Below, piece by piece: positions 36,401 to 52,300 of a stretch of 64,000 bases of DNA. Source of the stretch: Haliclona indistincta. Its lineage: Eukaryota > Porifera > Demospongiae > Haplosclerida > Chalinidae. Below the pieces are notes generated by a model, which made no database searches, was not told the origin of the DNA, and saw only the letters and a program-made list of their open reading frames with translations. The position numbers and the translations under genes were made by a program. Each line of letters begins with the position of its first letter. Position 1 is the first letter of the stretch. Location of the stretch: NCBI GenBank assembly GCA_964017065.1, contig OZ024791.1:1361887-1425886 (forward strand), written 5' to 3'.

Positions 36401-37468
36401 AGTCAAGGTCTAAGTCCAGGAAGTCTGGTGGCACAGGAGTAGCTCCAGCAGGAGGAGAGGCATTTGGACTGGCTGTGAGTGGTGGTAAATCACCGGGTGA
36501 TGGGAGGTTGGATTTTGACTCTGTAAGAATTTTCGGCTCTTCATTTTGTTCAGTGCTGCTGATACTAGCTGAGTCCACTGAGTTCATGCAGTCTTCAGTA
36601 GCTACTGGGTATGGCTTCAATGGTTTCTGTTTGACCTCCTCTTCATCACTCCCACAAAATAGTTCAAGCAACAGGTTGTCGATAGTAGTGTCCAGACTAG
36701 CAGCAGTGGAGTCAGTAACAGCAGCAGTGGAGTCAGTAACAGCAGCAGTGGAGTCAGTAACAGCAGCAGTGGAGTCAGTAACAGCAGCAGTGGAGTCAGT
36801 AACAGCAGCAGTGGAGTCAGTGGAGTCAGTAACAGCAGCAGTGGAGTCAGTAACAGCAGCAGTGGAGTCAGTAACAGCAGCAGTGGAGTCAGTAACAGCA
36901 GCAGTGGAGTCAGTAACAGCAGCAGTGGGGTCAGTAACAGCAGCAGTGGGGTCAGTAACAGCAGCAGTGGAGTCAGTAACAGCAGCAGTGGGGTCAGTAA
37001 CAGCAGCAGTGGAGTCAGTAACAGCAGCAGTGGAGTCAGTAACAGCAGCAGTGGAGTCAGTAACAGCAGCAGTGGAGTCAGTAACAGCAGCAGTGGGGTC
37101 AGTAGCAGCAGTACTGCCTTGAGTCTTCATTTGCTGCTTCTGTTGGCTCTTCTTGCACTGGGAATCTTTCATCTCAGCACTGCTGTCTTGCTTCTTGTCA
37201 GTGGTAAGTAAAAGAGAAAGAAGAATCTGGAGGATAATTTGCAAATGCAGATGAAATTTAAGATGGAATGTAGCTGCTTGACTGATTCACCTCTTTTTCC
37301 TTTGGCTTGTCTGCTACAGACACATTGAGTGAAAAATCTGTAGAACAAAAATCACGCATTTAAAATCTTGATCATTCAACTATTCAGGAAAATATTGCAT
37401 TAGTTTGACGTACCGTCACCAGACGACGAGTTGTGGTCGGATTGGAATCCTTGCTTGGATCGATTCAT
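33423..37468 (-). CDS. Copy B: intact heptad-repeat coiled-coil protein with His-rich tail, about 1,086 aa
   Basis: Predicted exons are 37414-37468, 37291-37337, 34887-37226, 34642-34734, 34528-34546 (a 19-nt micro-exon), 34407-34477, 34252-34344, 33993-34172, 33791-33907 and 33423-33668. Every junction is GT-AG and phases close without stops. The order in the protein is: N-terminus MNRSKQGFQSDHNSSSGDG; about 20 TAAVTDS/P heptads; a low-complexity Ser/Lys/Pro part with DLDLDSS; imperfect TTESTTDRPA repeats; a roughly 190-aa coiled coil (KMLADYHKAIERTYSEAKSV, then VEADLIAAEARLSTEREQMV, then EKQWDLLKKEAAVLKEKEK); and a tail of SLPSHHHF octapeptides. There is no signal peptide or membrane segment. 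I do not recognise the family. Exons 4-6 are the least certain. Confidence 0.65.
33455..33625 (-). repeat. 24-bp coding repeat (SLPSHHHF) in the last exon of copy B
   Basis: About seven units of a 24-bp repeat (gtgatggtgggagggtagtg type on the plus strand) encode the octapeptide SLPSHHHF or SLPSHRHF at the C-terminus of copy B. His clusters of this type often bind divalent metals; that is an inference. Confidence 0.85.
36705..37115 (-). repeat. 21-bp coding tandem repeat (TAAVTDS/P), about 20 units
   Basis: This is the shorter version of the array seen in copy A. One partial unit (TDSTDST) shows a recent internal slip of six bases. Confidence 0.93.
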
Positions 37469-38058
37469 CTCGATAGGACGACGACTCGACAACAGGACAA
37501 GATGATTCAAAATCAATCAAATACTGTTCAGATCACTAATTCTCGAATAGAACGAACAACTGTGCGAAGATCAACGCTCGTCTCTGTCGCAAACTGGAGA
37601 GCAAGTGCCAGGTTTCGATCGTGGAAGAACGAAAATGACAGGTGAGTTTGGCGTGGACGAGACGCGTTGCCACAGCCACGCCGGGCCGCGAAAGTTTCGC
37701 GCGGGAACGCCCACATGAAAAAGGCGCGGTTTACAAAAATTAATGCAAAGTTCTTGTGAATAATAAGTTTTTATTGAGTTTCTACAAGAGCACAACAAAA
37801 TCGATGGAGCATACAATACCAGACACTCATGTAATACAGTAGAAAAATTAATGACATAATAAGGATTCTAGCATGTAGAGACTATAGTGTAGTCATTTCT
37901 GTAATAATACAAATAATGATACCACCAGCTAGCTCAGTCAGTCATTGCATGGTGATGGTGGTAGTAGCTTGATGGTTTACAAACAGTGCAACAAGATGGA
38001 TGACAAAGAGAAATATTTTAGATGTTCTACAGTTGTGTAATGCTATGATTCTCTCTCT
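37469..38058. promoter_or_regulatory. Upstream region of copy B and 3' UTR of PLK1
   Basis: 37469-37715 is nearly the same as the upstream region of copy A (6678-6930) and is probably its promoter. 37740-38058 is the 3' untranslated region of the minus-strand kinase gene, with a candidate poly(A) signal (TTTATT at 37767-37772, AATAAA on the minus strand). Confidence 0.5.
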
Positions 38059-42645
<4,587 letters not shown>

Positions 42646-43190
42646 TGTTGACTGACCACTACAAAAAAGTTCCACAGTTAAGTTTACAGTTGCTACAACA
42701 CAAAAACACACAATATAACAGTGACTCTCTGTCTAGCTTACCTCTGTACTTGCTTGAATACTCGCAATCGCTTAGTCCACTCCTCGCGCTTGCTGAGTCT
42801 CCTGCCCAAAGTCCTTGTGTTATCGCGATCCGCCAATTTCAGAATTTTGAATCTAGCCGCGCATGCGCACATAACTAGACTATAAAAATTGCACCCCCGA
42901 CCGCGGGGTACGGTCTGGGTGAGCTTTGATGCTGCTTGCTTCATGCTTGCAGCTTGTAATAATGATCACTATGACTCGCTATGACAATAATTCAGCAATA
43001 TTTAACTGCTGCAGCAATGCAACTTTATTGCGGGGCACTTTGCCTTCACTAACAGTAGATTTGTTTTCTTAATTATTATTATTGTTTGTTTGTTTGCTTT
43101 TTGGTTTGTTTTTGTTGTTGTTGTTGTTTTTTTTCTTCTCTTGCTTACCTCTGTTAGTTTAGTTGTTTTCTTTGTTTCCCTACACCTTAG
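42646..43190. promoter_or_regulatory. PLK1 5' region and flanking sequence
   Basis: This region includes the 5' UTR intron (42660-42741), a likely non-coding first exon and a GC-rich promoter-like part at 42820-42910 (gcgcatgcgc, ccgcggggta). From 42960 there is simple T-rich sequence (gttgttgttgtt) with no gene. Confidence 0.45.
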
Positions 43191-43192
43191 TG

Positions 43193-45840
43193 TTATTATG
43201 CCTCGGTGGGCGGAGCCACGAGGCATACAGTAGTTCGTTCGTTTGTCAGTCATTATGCCTCGGTGGGCGGAGCCACGAGGCATACTGTACTGTAATCGCG
43301 TTGTCTGTCATCAGAGGAGGTCGGACGCAATTAACCTTTACCTAATAATTGCGAACTTTTAATGAAATTCTTCTACACTCACGTGATTGAAAAGTAATCT
43401 TAATTTTTAATTGACGGGACTTCCTCTCTGCTGATGAGTAGCGACGTAGCGAATGACAACTGAAAGCGCGGAACTTCGACAGTCTTACCAGCTGTTCGCG
43501 ACAAGCTCCTAGATTTGAATGGCAGGTGAGGGGTAGAACCAGTAGGCAGCCCCCTCTCGCGCTTTCGTCCACTACTCATCAGCAGAGAGGAAGTCCCGTC
43601 AATTAAAAATTAAGATTACTTTTCAATCACGTGAGTGTAGAAGAATTTCATTAAAAGTTCGCAATTATTAGGTAAAGGTTAATTGCGTCCGACCTCCTCT
43701 GGTCTGTCATTATGCCTCGGTGGGCGGAGCCACGGGGCATACAGTAGTCGTGTTGTGTATCTGTCTGTGTGTGTGTGTGTGTGTGTGTGTCTGTCTGTCG
43801 GCAGGATTTCTCGTCGCTCGCAGAAAACTAAGCGCTGAAAGTTGCAACACAAGCTAAAGTCGATATTTGCTTGAAAATGAATTGTAAGGATTTTGGTTAT
43901 AAGGCTCTGTTCGTGAGTTATAGCGTGATTGCTTACCTCGCGATCGCCGGCTGGCGATCTAGTTGCTGATGTAAAGACAAAGTTGTCTATTGCTGGCTGC
44001 CTTACAGCTAGTGAGTTCGCCTTTACTTCAGAACAGCACGGCAGACTTGTATATGAAGCTGCGTTCTAGAGTTATGGCGTAGCTTTGCTTACCTCGCGAT
44101 CTATGGCCGTTGCTGGCGATCTAGAGTTCTCCGTAGACAAAAATATCCACAGTTGACTGCCTAAAAGCTGATAGGTTACATCGTATGTCCAAAGGAATTG
44201 TGCAAGCAAGCTATGGACGCTATCTCGCTCGTTGTACGTGCTGTGCCCTGAACAACATAGACACGCCCAGTTGAATTAGTGGTCAGCACTGATTGGCTTC
44301 TGATTGCATAACTATTATACTGCATTGTGATTGCTGTACAGAAAGGTACAACAGCTGCAGTTTAACTTTACTGTGTATGTTTATTTTCTTTTCTTTACTC
44401 CTTACATCTCACTAGTAAAATATTATGTAAAATATTCATCGCCATTATTGAATACCATGTCAGATTTAATGTCTCTCATATGAGGTGCAAAATTAAGCAT
44501 GACAAACTTTAATTTGTGAACTTCGTAATGATTTTATAAGTTGTCAGCCACTTGCATAGTGTTCAACTAGCAACAGCAGACTTTCATTACTGCTTGTGTG
44601 TTTCAGTTCAGCGTATTTAGTCAGACAGGCATGTATGCATAACATTCCACCGAGGCATAAGCACCTTCGGTGCCTAGTTCTGTCTGTCAGTCTGTCTGTT
44701 ACACCATTTTTGCGGCGCACGCTGAACAGTGAGCTCTGAAACTTGCAATGCAGGTATAACTCGACATTATCTCGGTTGTGTCGTTCGATGCAAAGCTTTG
44801 TTCTAGAGTTATGGCGCGGTTTGCTCACCTATAGATGGCTTTGCTGACGATCAGGACTTCTCAGAAAACAAAACTACTCACAGCAGACTGCCTAGTAGCT
44901 TGTAGGTTAAATTTATACTACATGATGGCAGCGCAGGTCCGTAGAAACTGCGCGAGGAAGCTACTTGTAACCAGAACCCGGCAGGTTACTGCCATTCAAT
45001 GCATAGGCACGCCCAGTTAGTTAAAATAATATTAATAATAATTACTCAGCACTGTTTGGCTTCTGATTGCATAACTACAAGTTTGCTATATTGCTTCTGC
45101 TCGTGCTATATTCGAATGCTGGCAGCTGAATATGAATATTACTCTGTTATAGCATTACAAGCTCAAATTTTAACATCCACCAGCACCAATGGTGCATTTT
45201 TTAGGCATAACCAGCACCAATTTTAGGCATAACCAGCACCAATGGTGCATTTTTCCGTCTGTTACTTCAGTTTTGCGGCGCACGCTAAACGACGAGCCCT
45301 GAAACTAGCAAAGCAGGTATAACTCGATAATATCTCGCTTTTCAACATTTGAAACTTGTATACGAAGCTTCGTTCTCGAGTTATGGCGTGATTTGCTTAC
45401 CTCGATGCCCGTTTCTGGCGATCTGGACTTCTCCAAAGGCAAAGCTGTCCACAGTTGACTGCATGCCTAGACGCTGATAGGTTAGAATTTTACTACAGGA
45501 TAGCAGTGCAGGTCCAGACTCCAGAGAAATCGTGTAAGCAAGCTATGGAAGCTATCTAGCTCGTGGTATGCGTGTGCTGTGCTAAACACTGTAGACACGC
45601 CCAGTTGAATTGTGGTTAGCACTGATTGGCTTCTGATTGCATAACTAAAGCACTGCATTGTGATTGCTGTACAGAAATCCTGTATACATGCATCTGCAGT
45701 TGCTGTGTTTGTGGAATGGTGGATAGTTACTGCACAGGAATTGTGCTATAGCTTGTATAATAGGTGGAGTTTACTGTAGCTAGTCCAGTGCTGTGTACAA
45801 TGGAATTCCACCGAGGCATCAGCACCTTTGGTGCCTAGTT
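43193..45840. mobile_element. Nested fold-back repeats with TGCCTCGG core
   Basis: Short hairpins (atgcctcggtgggcggagcc followed by acgaggcat) occur at 43196-43231, 43256-43285 and 43711-43742. Matching 3' ends (ccaccgaggcataagcacc and ccaccgaggcatcagcacc) occur at about 44650 and 45807, each followed by a ggtgcctagtt hairpin. Between them three related units (near 43790, 44690 and 45245) share cggcgcacgctgaac, ggtataactcga and tagagttatggcg. A further MITE (43312-43701) is inserted into the cluster. There is no open frame longer than about 95 codons, so these are non-autonomous elements. I recall a similar TGCCTCGG repeat in sponge genomes. Confidence 0.7.
43312..43701. mobile_element. Young Mutator-like MITE, 390 bp, identical 130-bp inverted repeats
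   Basis: The left arm 43312-43441 and right arm 43572-43701 are exact reverse complements over 130 bp. The body is another 130 bp. Both sides carry the 9-mer gtctgtcat (43303-43311 and 43702-43710). Identical arms and an intact duplication indicate a recent insertion. A degenerate relative lies at 1291-1615 and a family member at 39237-39895. Confidence 0.93.
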
Positions 45841-46304
45841 ATTTTTGTAAAAGAATTTTGATGCTAAAAAAATAATTTATTTGGAGGCAATTGAACAGAT
45901 CGAGGGGGAAGGCAAGTCTTGATTTTACCCAGTTCCATAGCAAAGAAGGAACTATAATTATTATGACTTGAATTATAGATGATTTCTTTCTTTCATCCCA
46001 AAGAAGAAAACATGGTAATAAACAATATCAACAAGAGAAAGAGATGATGTGATATTGGAAAAAAGAACAAGGACTTTAGAATCTGAGAATTAGAATCAAT
46101 TGTGTGTATTGCTTATATTGCTTATGAATGCTAGCTTGCATGTTGCATGCATATGCAGCAAAGTTATCTAAACTGAAACCTACACGCATGCGCATGAAAA
46201 AACCGTTAAACCGTTAACCGCTTTCCCATTGAAATCAAGTTGGTAGGATCCAAACGATCGGATCTGGAGTTCGTAGCTCACAGTGGCTGCTTTCAAAGTT
46301 GTCG
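45841..46304. promoter_or_regulatory. Upstream region of the SH3 adaptor gene
   Basis: This gene-free sequence includes catgcatatgcag and cacgcatgcgcatg near the gene start. Nothing else was recognised. Confidence 0.35.
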
Positions 46305-49300
46305 ATGGCGACAGGAAATGAACAAGAAGGCGCCGAGCAGAACCCAGTTTCTCCTTACTCGCGTTGTGTGTGCGTCTACGACTTCAAAGGTATCCAGCAT
46401 GCAAGCACAGTGTATAAACCATTTTATGCAACTCGACACTAGGCGATGGGAGTACCGACCTTAGCTTCAACGAAGGAGACGAACTGACGATCATAGAACC
46501 GTGCAACGCTATGTACTGGTATCTCGCTGAGGACAAAGTAGGCAAACGAGGAGTCATCCCTATCAATTATGTGGAGGTTAGAGGAATAAATGTTATTAAA
46601 ATTAATAATGTTTCTGTAATACCATCTTGTTTGAGGTATTGTACTATTTTTTATTTTTCTTGTATTCTGTGAATATTGTTTATGTTTCCTGTTTACATGC
46701 TGTGCTTGAGCCTTTGTTTATAGTTATGCACTGGCTGTGCAGGTGTTGGTGTGTGTGTGTGTGCGCATTCTAGGTTGTGTCCCGATCCTGAATGCAAGTG
46801 TGGTTTCATAATGCATGCAGTTTATGAAAACTGCTATTTTTGTTCTGAAGTAGTGCATCGCAGTTCTTACAAGATCTGAGCGTAACTATTCGGTGTGCTG
46901 TTATGCATATGCTCGACATCATTGAACTAACAAGAGCCTCTCTTAGGGATAACATGATATTGGATATTGACGATATTGATGATATTGGAGTCTCTGACTT
47001 AAAGCTACATTGTCCGTGTGTTTAGACTTATTGTAGTGCGTTTTAAATTATAAAGCAGCAAGTCTCTGATTAGAAGCAGGGTTCTTTAGATATAGCCTTC
47101 TCTAATAATCTAATAATTATAATTTTATATTATAGTATAGATAACATGTGTCGACGTCACAACAATGGTTAGTATGTTGTTTTTTCTCATGGTCAGCCCA
47201 CACATATGTATACTGTTACATAGATGCATAAGTACATGTAAGTATTATCTTTTTCTGCCGTACTTTTGAGCAATTGGGATGTTCTTTGGGACACTAGGAA
47301 AGAGAGAAAGAGATTGACCTGTGATCAGGAAAGAGAGTTAGTGTCAGTCAGGAAGGACCAGTGTTGTGTGTGTGTAGTGTAGGAGGTCTATTGTTTACCT
47401 TCACATTTGGTGACCTTATACATACATACATTATTATCAGTACATAGTCTTTCTGAGAAGACTCAAAATTTTCAATTGTGGTTTTCACTTGTTGCAATTA
47501 CATTGAGAGTAGAAGGGAATTACATTGAGAGTAGAAGGGAATTACATTGAGAGTAGAAGGGAATTACATTGAGAGTAGAAGGGAATTACATTGAGAGTAG
47601 AAGGGAATTACATTGAGAGTAGAAGGGAATTACATTGAGAGTAGAAGGGAATTACATTGAGAGTAGAAGGGAATTACTTTGATAGTAGAAGCCTAGAAGG
47701 GGATTACATTGAGAGTAGAAGGGAATTACATTGAGAGTAGAAGGGAATTACATTGATAGTAGAAGCCTAGAAGGGGATTACATTGAGAGTAGAAGGGAAT
47801 TACAGTGAGTCTGAGTAGAAGGAAATTATTTCATGAGTGTATTCATCCTACTGGCTACATTTTCATGCAACATACTATAAAGCTACATGGTGGGTTCACC
47901 AATCCATCAGCTGATTGTTTTTAGCTATGCGGTATGCTCTTGTTGTGATGCAATCAATTTTATGTTGGACCATTTACAGATCACAACCTGTATACTGAAG
48001 ATAGCAACTGTTTGACCATAATTACTTGACAAAATAGAATTTCATTGTGTAACCGAAACTTGTGTCCTTAGTTTAAGATCATAGTTATTCTAAGTGTGAA
48101 AGTTTAATTGTGTTGAATAAACAAGCTTTCATACTGTGCTCTGGGAAAGGGTGTTTCCTCTCTAGTTCCAATTGTTCCCCTAGACTCGTAGTCACAAAGT
48201 TATGTTTGCTGTTTGGTGTCCAAAACAGCCAGGCCTCGAAATCACCCAAAAGGCCGGGCAGAGTTTTATACAGGATTTTTTGCCAGTGGGGAAACGTAAT
48301 AGCAAGGTGTCTGGAGGGCACACCCCCTGATGCTGACGGGTATATACACTGTTAGACAACTTTTTTGCCATTTTTTGATAGTTAGATGCACAATTTATAA
48401 ATGTAAAATAAATAGGGTGTTATCATTCAATATAATTTAGTGAAATTCCAGGGGGGAATTGGTTCCAGGGGGGCACCCCACTGTATGAAACCCTACCAGA
48501 AGGCTGGGTATACCAGATGGCTGGGATATTCTGTATGAGACCTAATTATTGTCGTGACAGATATCTCAAATTTAATTATTGTCGTATAAATATCTAAAAT
48601 TTAAAATATCTAAATTTAATTATTGTCGTATAAATATCTAAATTTTAGCTCGTATATCTAGTGCTTTATAAAATTTAAAATTTTCGACACCCACTGTTTG
48701 AAAACTCCTCGGTCAGAAATCAATGGAGAAGTTCGTCTAAAGCCGTTTTACATTACGCCTCCAATCCAGATTGAATCCAGATCGAACTGCGTGTAAATGC
48801 GAGGCTATCCGGATTGCTCAATCCACATTCGGAGGTGGATTGAATGTGGATCGGGTCCATATCGGACCACATGTAAACAGTTGTACGCGATAAAGCGAGC
48901 TTGTATGCGCTGTTACTAGTCTTCTCTGGATGAATTGTAGTTAGCATTGCACAGCAGAAGGACGGCGACACATGTTCTTCTCTCTATCTATCGTCTCCTA
49001 GCCAAGGCAAGTCTTGTAATAGCAAAAAAACGATTTCTAGACGTATTGTAGGCTACCGTCTCGACTGTGCAATTGTTTTACCAAAGTAAGCATGCTGGTT
49101 GACTATTCCGGTCCTTATTGTTGCAACAATGTAAATGTGGAGTGTATAGCGAGGTTCTCCCTTCTGTTGTGCATAAGATGGTACCTTGATCACATCAAAT
49201 CACCTGGGTTTTGGCTTGCATGTAAACAGGACGTGATCCGGGTTGGAGTAATCCGGATTGGGTGTGTGTAAACGGGGCTTAAGAGAGTTTGTCAGTCATT

Positions 49301-52300
49301 GAACTGTGCCTGCTACGTTTTCCAAAGCTGGAGTAAAGTTTTTTGTTCACTGTCAACATTGCTGGCTGCTCTGAAGCACAGTGCCTGCCTGTCCACCAGC
49401 TAGGTGCTTTTTGCTACTGCTAATCTGCTTTTGTGGCACTGAGCTAACGTCAGATTACTGTCGGCACACTCTTAATCAACTTCCGCTTGTCTCAATCGAC
49501 GTGTACACACGAAGACACCTCAGTTGTCGCTATAGTTCGTATTTAATCTTGACACATGTGCTGGACAGAAAATGAAAATAACCAGCTATACGGATGGAAA
49601 ATCTAATCCATGGATAGACAGTATAATTATTATAAATATTATTATTATTATGCCTCTTAGCTGAGACATAATATTGCAATAATTGTTATCACAGAGTGAT
49701 AGTGCTGGAGGTGGTTATGTTGTCTTACTAGTGTTGTTTGGTTATTTCAGGGAACTCATGCGTTGTATTAGACTTCAAAACATCAAATAATGCATGTTGA
49801 CTTTAGTTAAGACCGTAATCACTGCTCAGTTGTGCAAATAGTCGTATAGTTTAGTGAACTATCAATACTAGATTGGATGCAACAGCATTGATCAACATGA
49901 GGTTGCTCCTACAGTGCTGTACCTGACGTGTGTGTAGTATGTAGGGATGAATAGAAAACAAGATGGCGGCTACAATACAACGTATTAGTGTTCAAATGCT
50001 GATATTTCGCCTGGTGGTGAAGTTTATATGTCCAAAGACACCTAGATCTGTTCTCTGGCACTGCCCCATCTTACAGTAGCAAGGAGATTAGTATTATAAT
50101 TACTTGTCTCTGTCAAGTAGTTATTATAGTTATACATGCTGACTCCACAAGCTTACTTGGGCCGAAAAAGTTTCCAAGACGAGGTATTTCCTCAATAAAC
50201 CTCAACTAGTCTATTTTGTGGATGTTCCATGTGTGCAGTACATCACAGCACTCATGGTAGATAGAGACCGTCAATATACAGGTTTCAGTATTGAACATCA
50301 GCTGCTGTAGGTAGTCCCTTGACTTCCTCCCTCCCTCCCTTCTCTAGTAATTGTGTTAGTGTGGAGTCTACATGTCCTGTCCATGATGATAATGGTAGTG
50401 TACTTCTCTTTTTGTCAGACACAGTGGCATGGGAAGTTTGCTTCATGTTTGCAGATCCTGTCCAACAAAGTGCAGTGATTGGAAATGTATATTGAATGGT
50501 GCATTATCACGTAGATCCGTTGGTCATTTTTGTGTCTAATTTTGTGATTCTTAGAAACAAAATATTTGTATTTGACGATAATGGGTGTGGCATCTAGCAA
50601 AGAACTTGCATACTAATGTACGCATTGAATTTATTAATGTAGCATTGTAGCATTGTAGCGTACTATTGTAGCATTGAATTCAAGTTATCTTGTGTTAGAG
50701 ACGACAATGTTGGCAGTAGTACCAGGCACATGCACTGTACCAATGGAGCTGTTCTTGTTACCACGTGCTATTTCGTGATCAGAAATTTTGTGAATTTGTC
50801 CCAATTCATTTAAATTTAGAACTGTACATGCTCACAGTGACTAACAGTAGTGGTTGGACAACGTTATTGTCAAAACATGTCTAGTTATTACCGCTCTCGA
50901 AGAACAGCACAACTAGCTCTACAATACCTATTCTTTAGTTGAAATTATAGCCACACCTTCTAATATCTTGATGAGTAAGTGGTAATGGTTGTAGCGACAA
51001 ACCATTACCAGCCTCAGAGATGGCATGCACTATTTCCACCTCATGCTGCTAAGTGATGTCCAGGGTATGTGTTCATTGGAACACTAGCTCAGATCATGTC
51101 TTACTAACTAATGCATGGGCTGACTGCAGCTTAACCATAATCTACCATGAATCACTAGTAGTTTGATGACAGTCAATCGAGTGTATGCAGCTTAGGTGTA
51201 CTTTTAGTGAAACCTCTATAACAGACAAGTTGAGCAATTACTTTTGTTATCTACATCAGCAAATTGTCCATTACAGTAGACCCTCACTAATCCGAACAAC
51301 CCTAATTCGTACCCTCGCTAATCCGAATGAAGATTCGGCTCATTACTATTCATGAATCATTAAATTAAAAAATTATTTGTTGTGTAATAAGGCATACAGT
51401 ATATTGGTGTTTGCGCGCGTAGCGTAGACAATCCTGCCACCATCCCTTAAAAACTTGCAGAAGAGCTCTGACAACTCTATCGGTACGCGTCCAACTATTT
51501 GAGCTCCAATAGGGAGCTAGCTGCGCAATGGCTACGACAGCAAATCTATCGTACTTGACTTCTGGATGCAGGTCCAGAATTTCTCCAAGGTACGGTGTCC
51601 ATATCTTCTTGTAAAACATGATGACCACGAAAAACACTGTGGACAGAGAACTGCGCGCTAGTTGTCGCCATTATTGCCGTAAAACGCGAAAATTCATATA
51701 GGGGCGTGGTCAGTAGTGAATAAACACGCCCATTTCTCTAATCAAAACAAAATTTACTAACCCCCCGGAACGGGGCTGTTCGGATTAGTGAGGGTCTACT
51801 AATTATTTTATTATTATTATTATTATTATTGAAACTTTACGACAAATTAACAGTCGAAGGACAGACTCCAACTAGTGGAGCAGCCTACTATAATAAATTA
51901 ACCAATGATTATGTGAACATGACGAGCAGGGACATAAAAAATGATAGGTACACGATGTGTCGGATTGAAAATGATTAATGAAGTGTTTCCAGAAAAAATC
52001 AAATAGAAACAGTTTTATAGTTCGAAATGAAAGAGACAAGTCAATTGTGGGAAGAGCGTTCCATAGCCTAATGATTCTGTTTAAGTAGAAATGATGACAA
52101 GTTACAGTGCGACAAAGTTTGTGTTTAAATTTTCCAGACTGGGATGCTCTTGTAGGGCGGTGAGAACTTGAGGGAGCTGGGATATATAGAGATAAGCGAA
52201 ATTCCAAATAATTTTGAAAGTTCAAACTCAAAATGAGTGTTTGGGTTTGAACTGTAAATGGAGACCTGGATGTGTTACCAGCCAGTAACAGCTGCTATAT

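Noticed and set aside
37433..37645. 70-codon plus-strand frame upstream of copy B
   Set aside because: It overlaps exon 1 of copy B antisense, and the copy A equivalent is not open over the same span.
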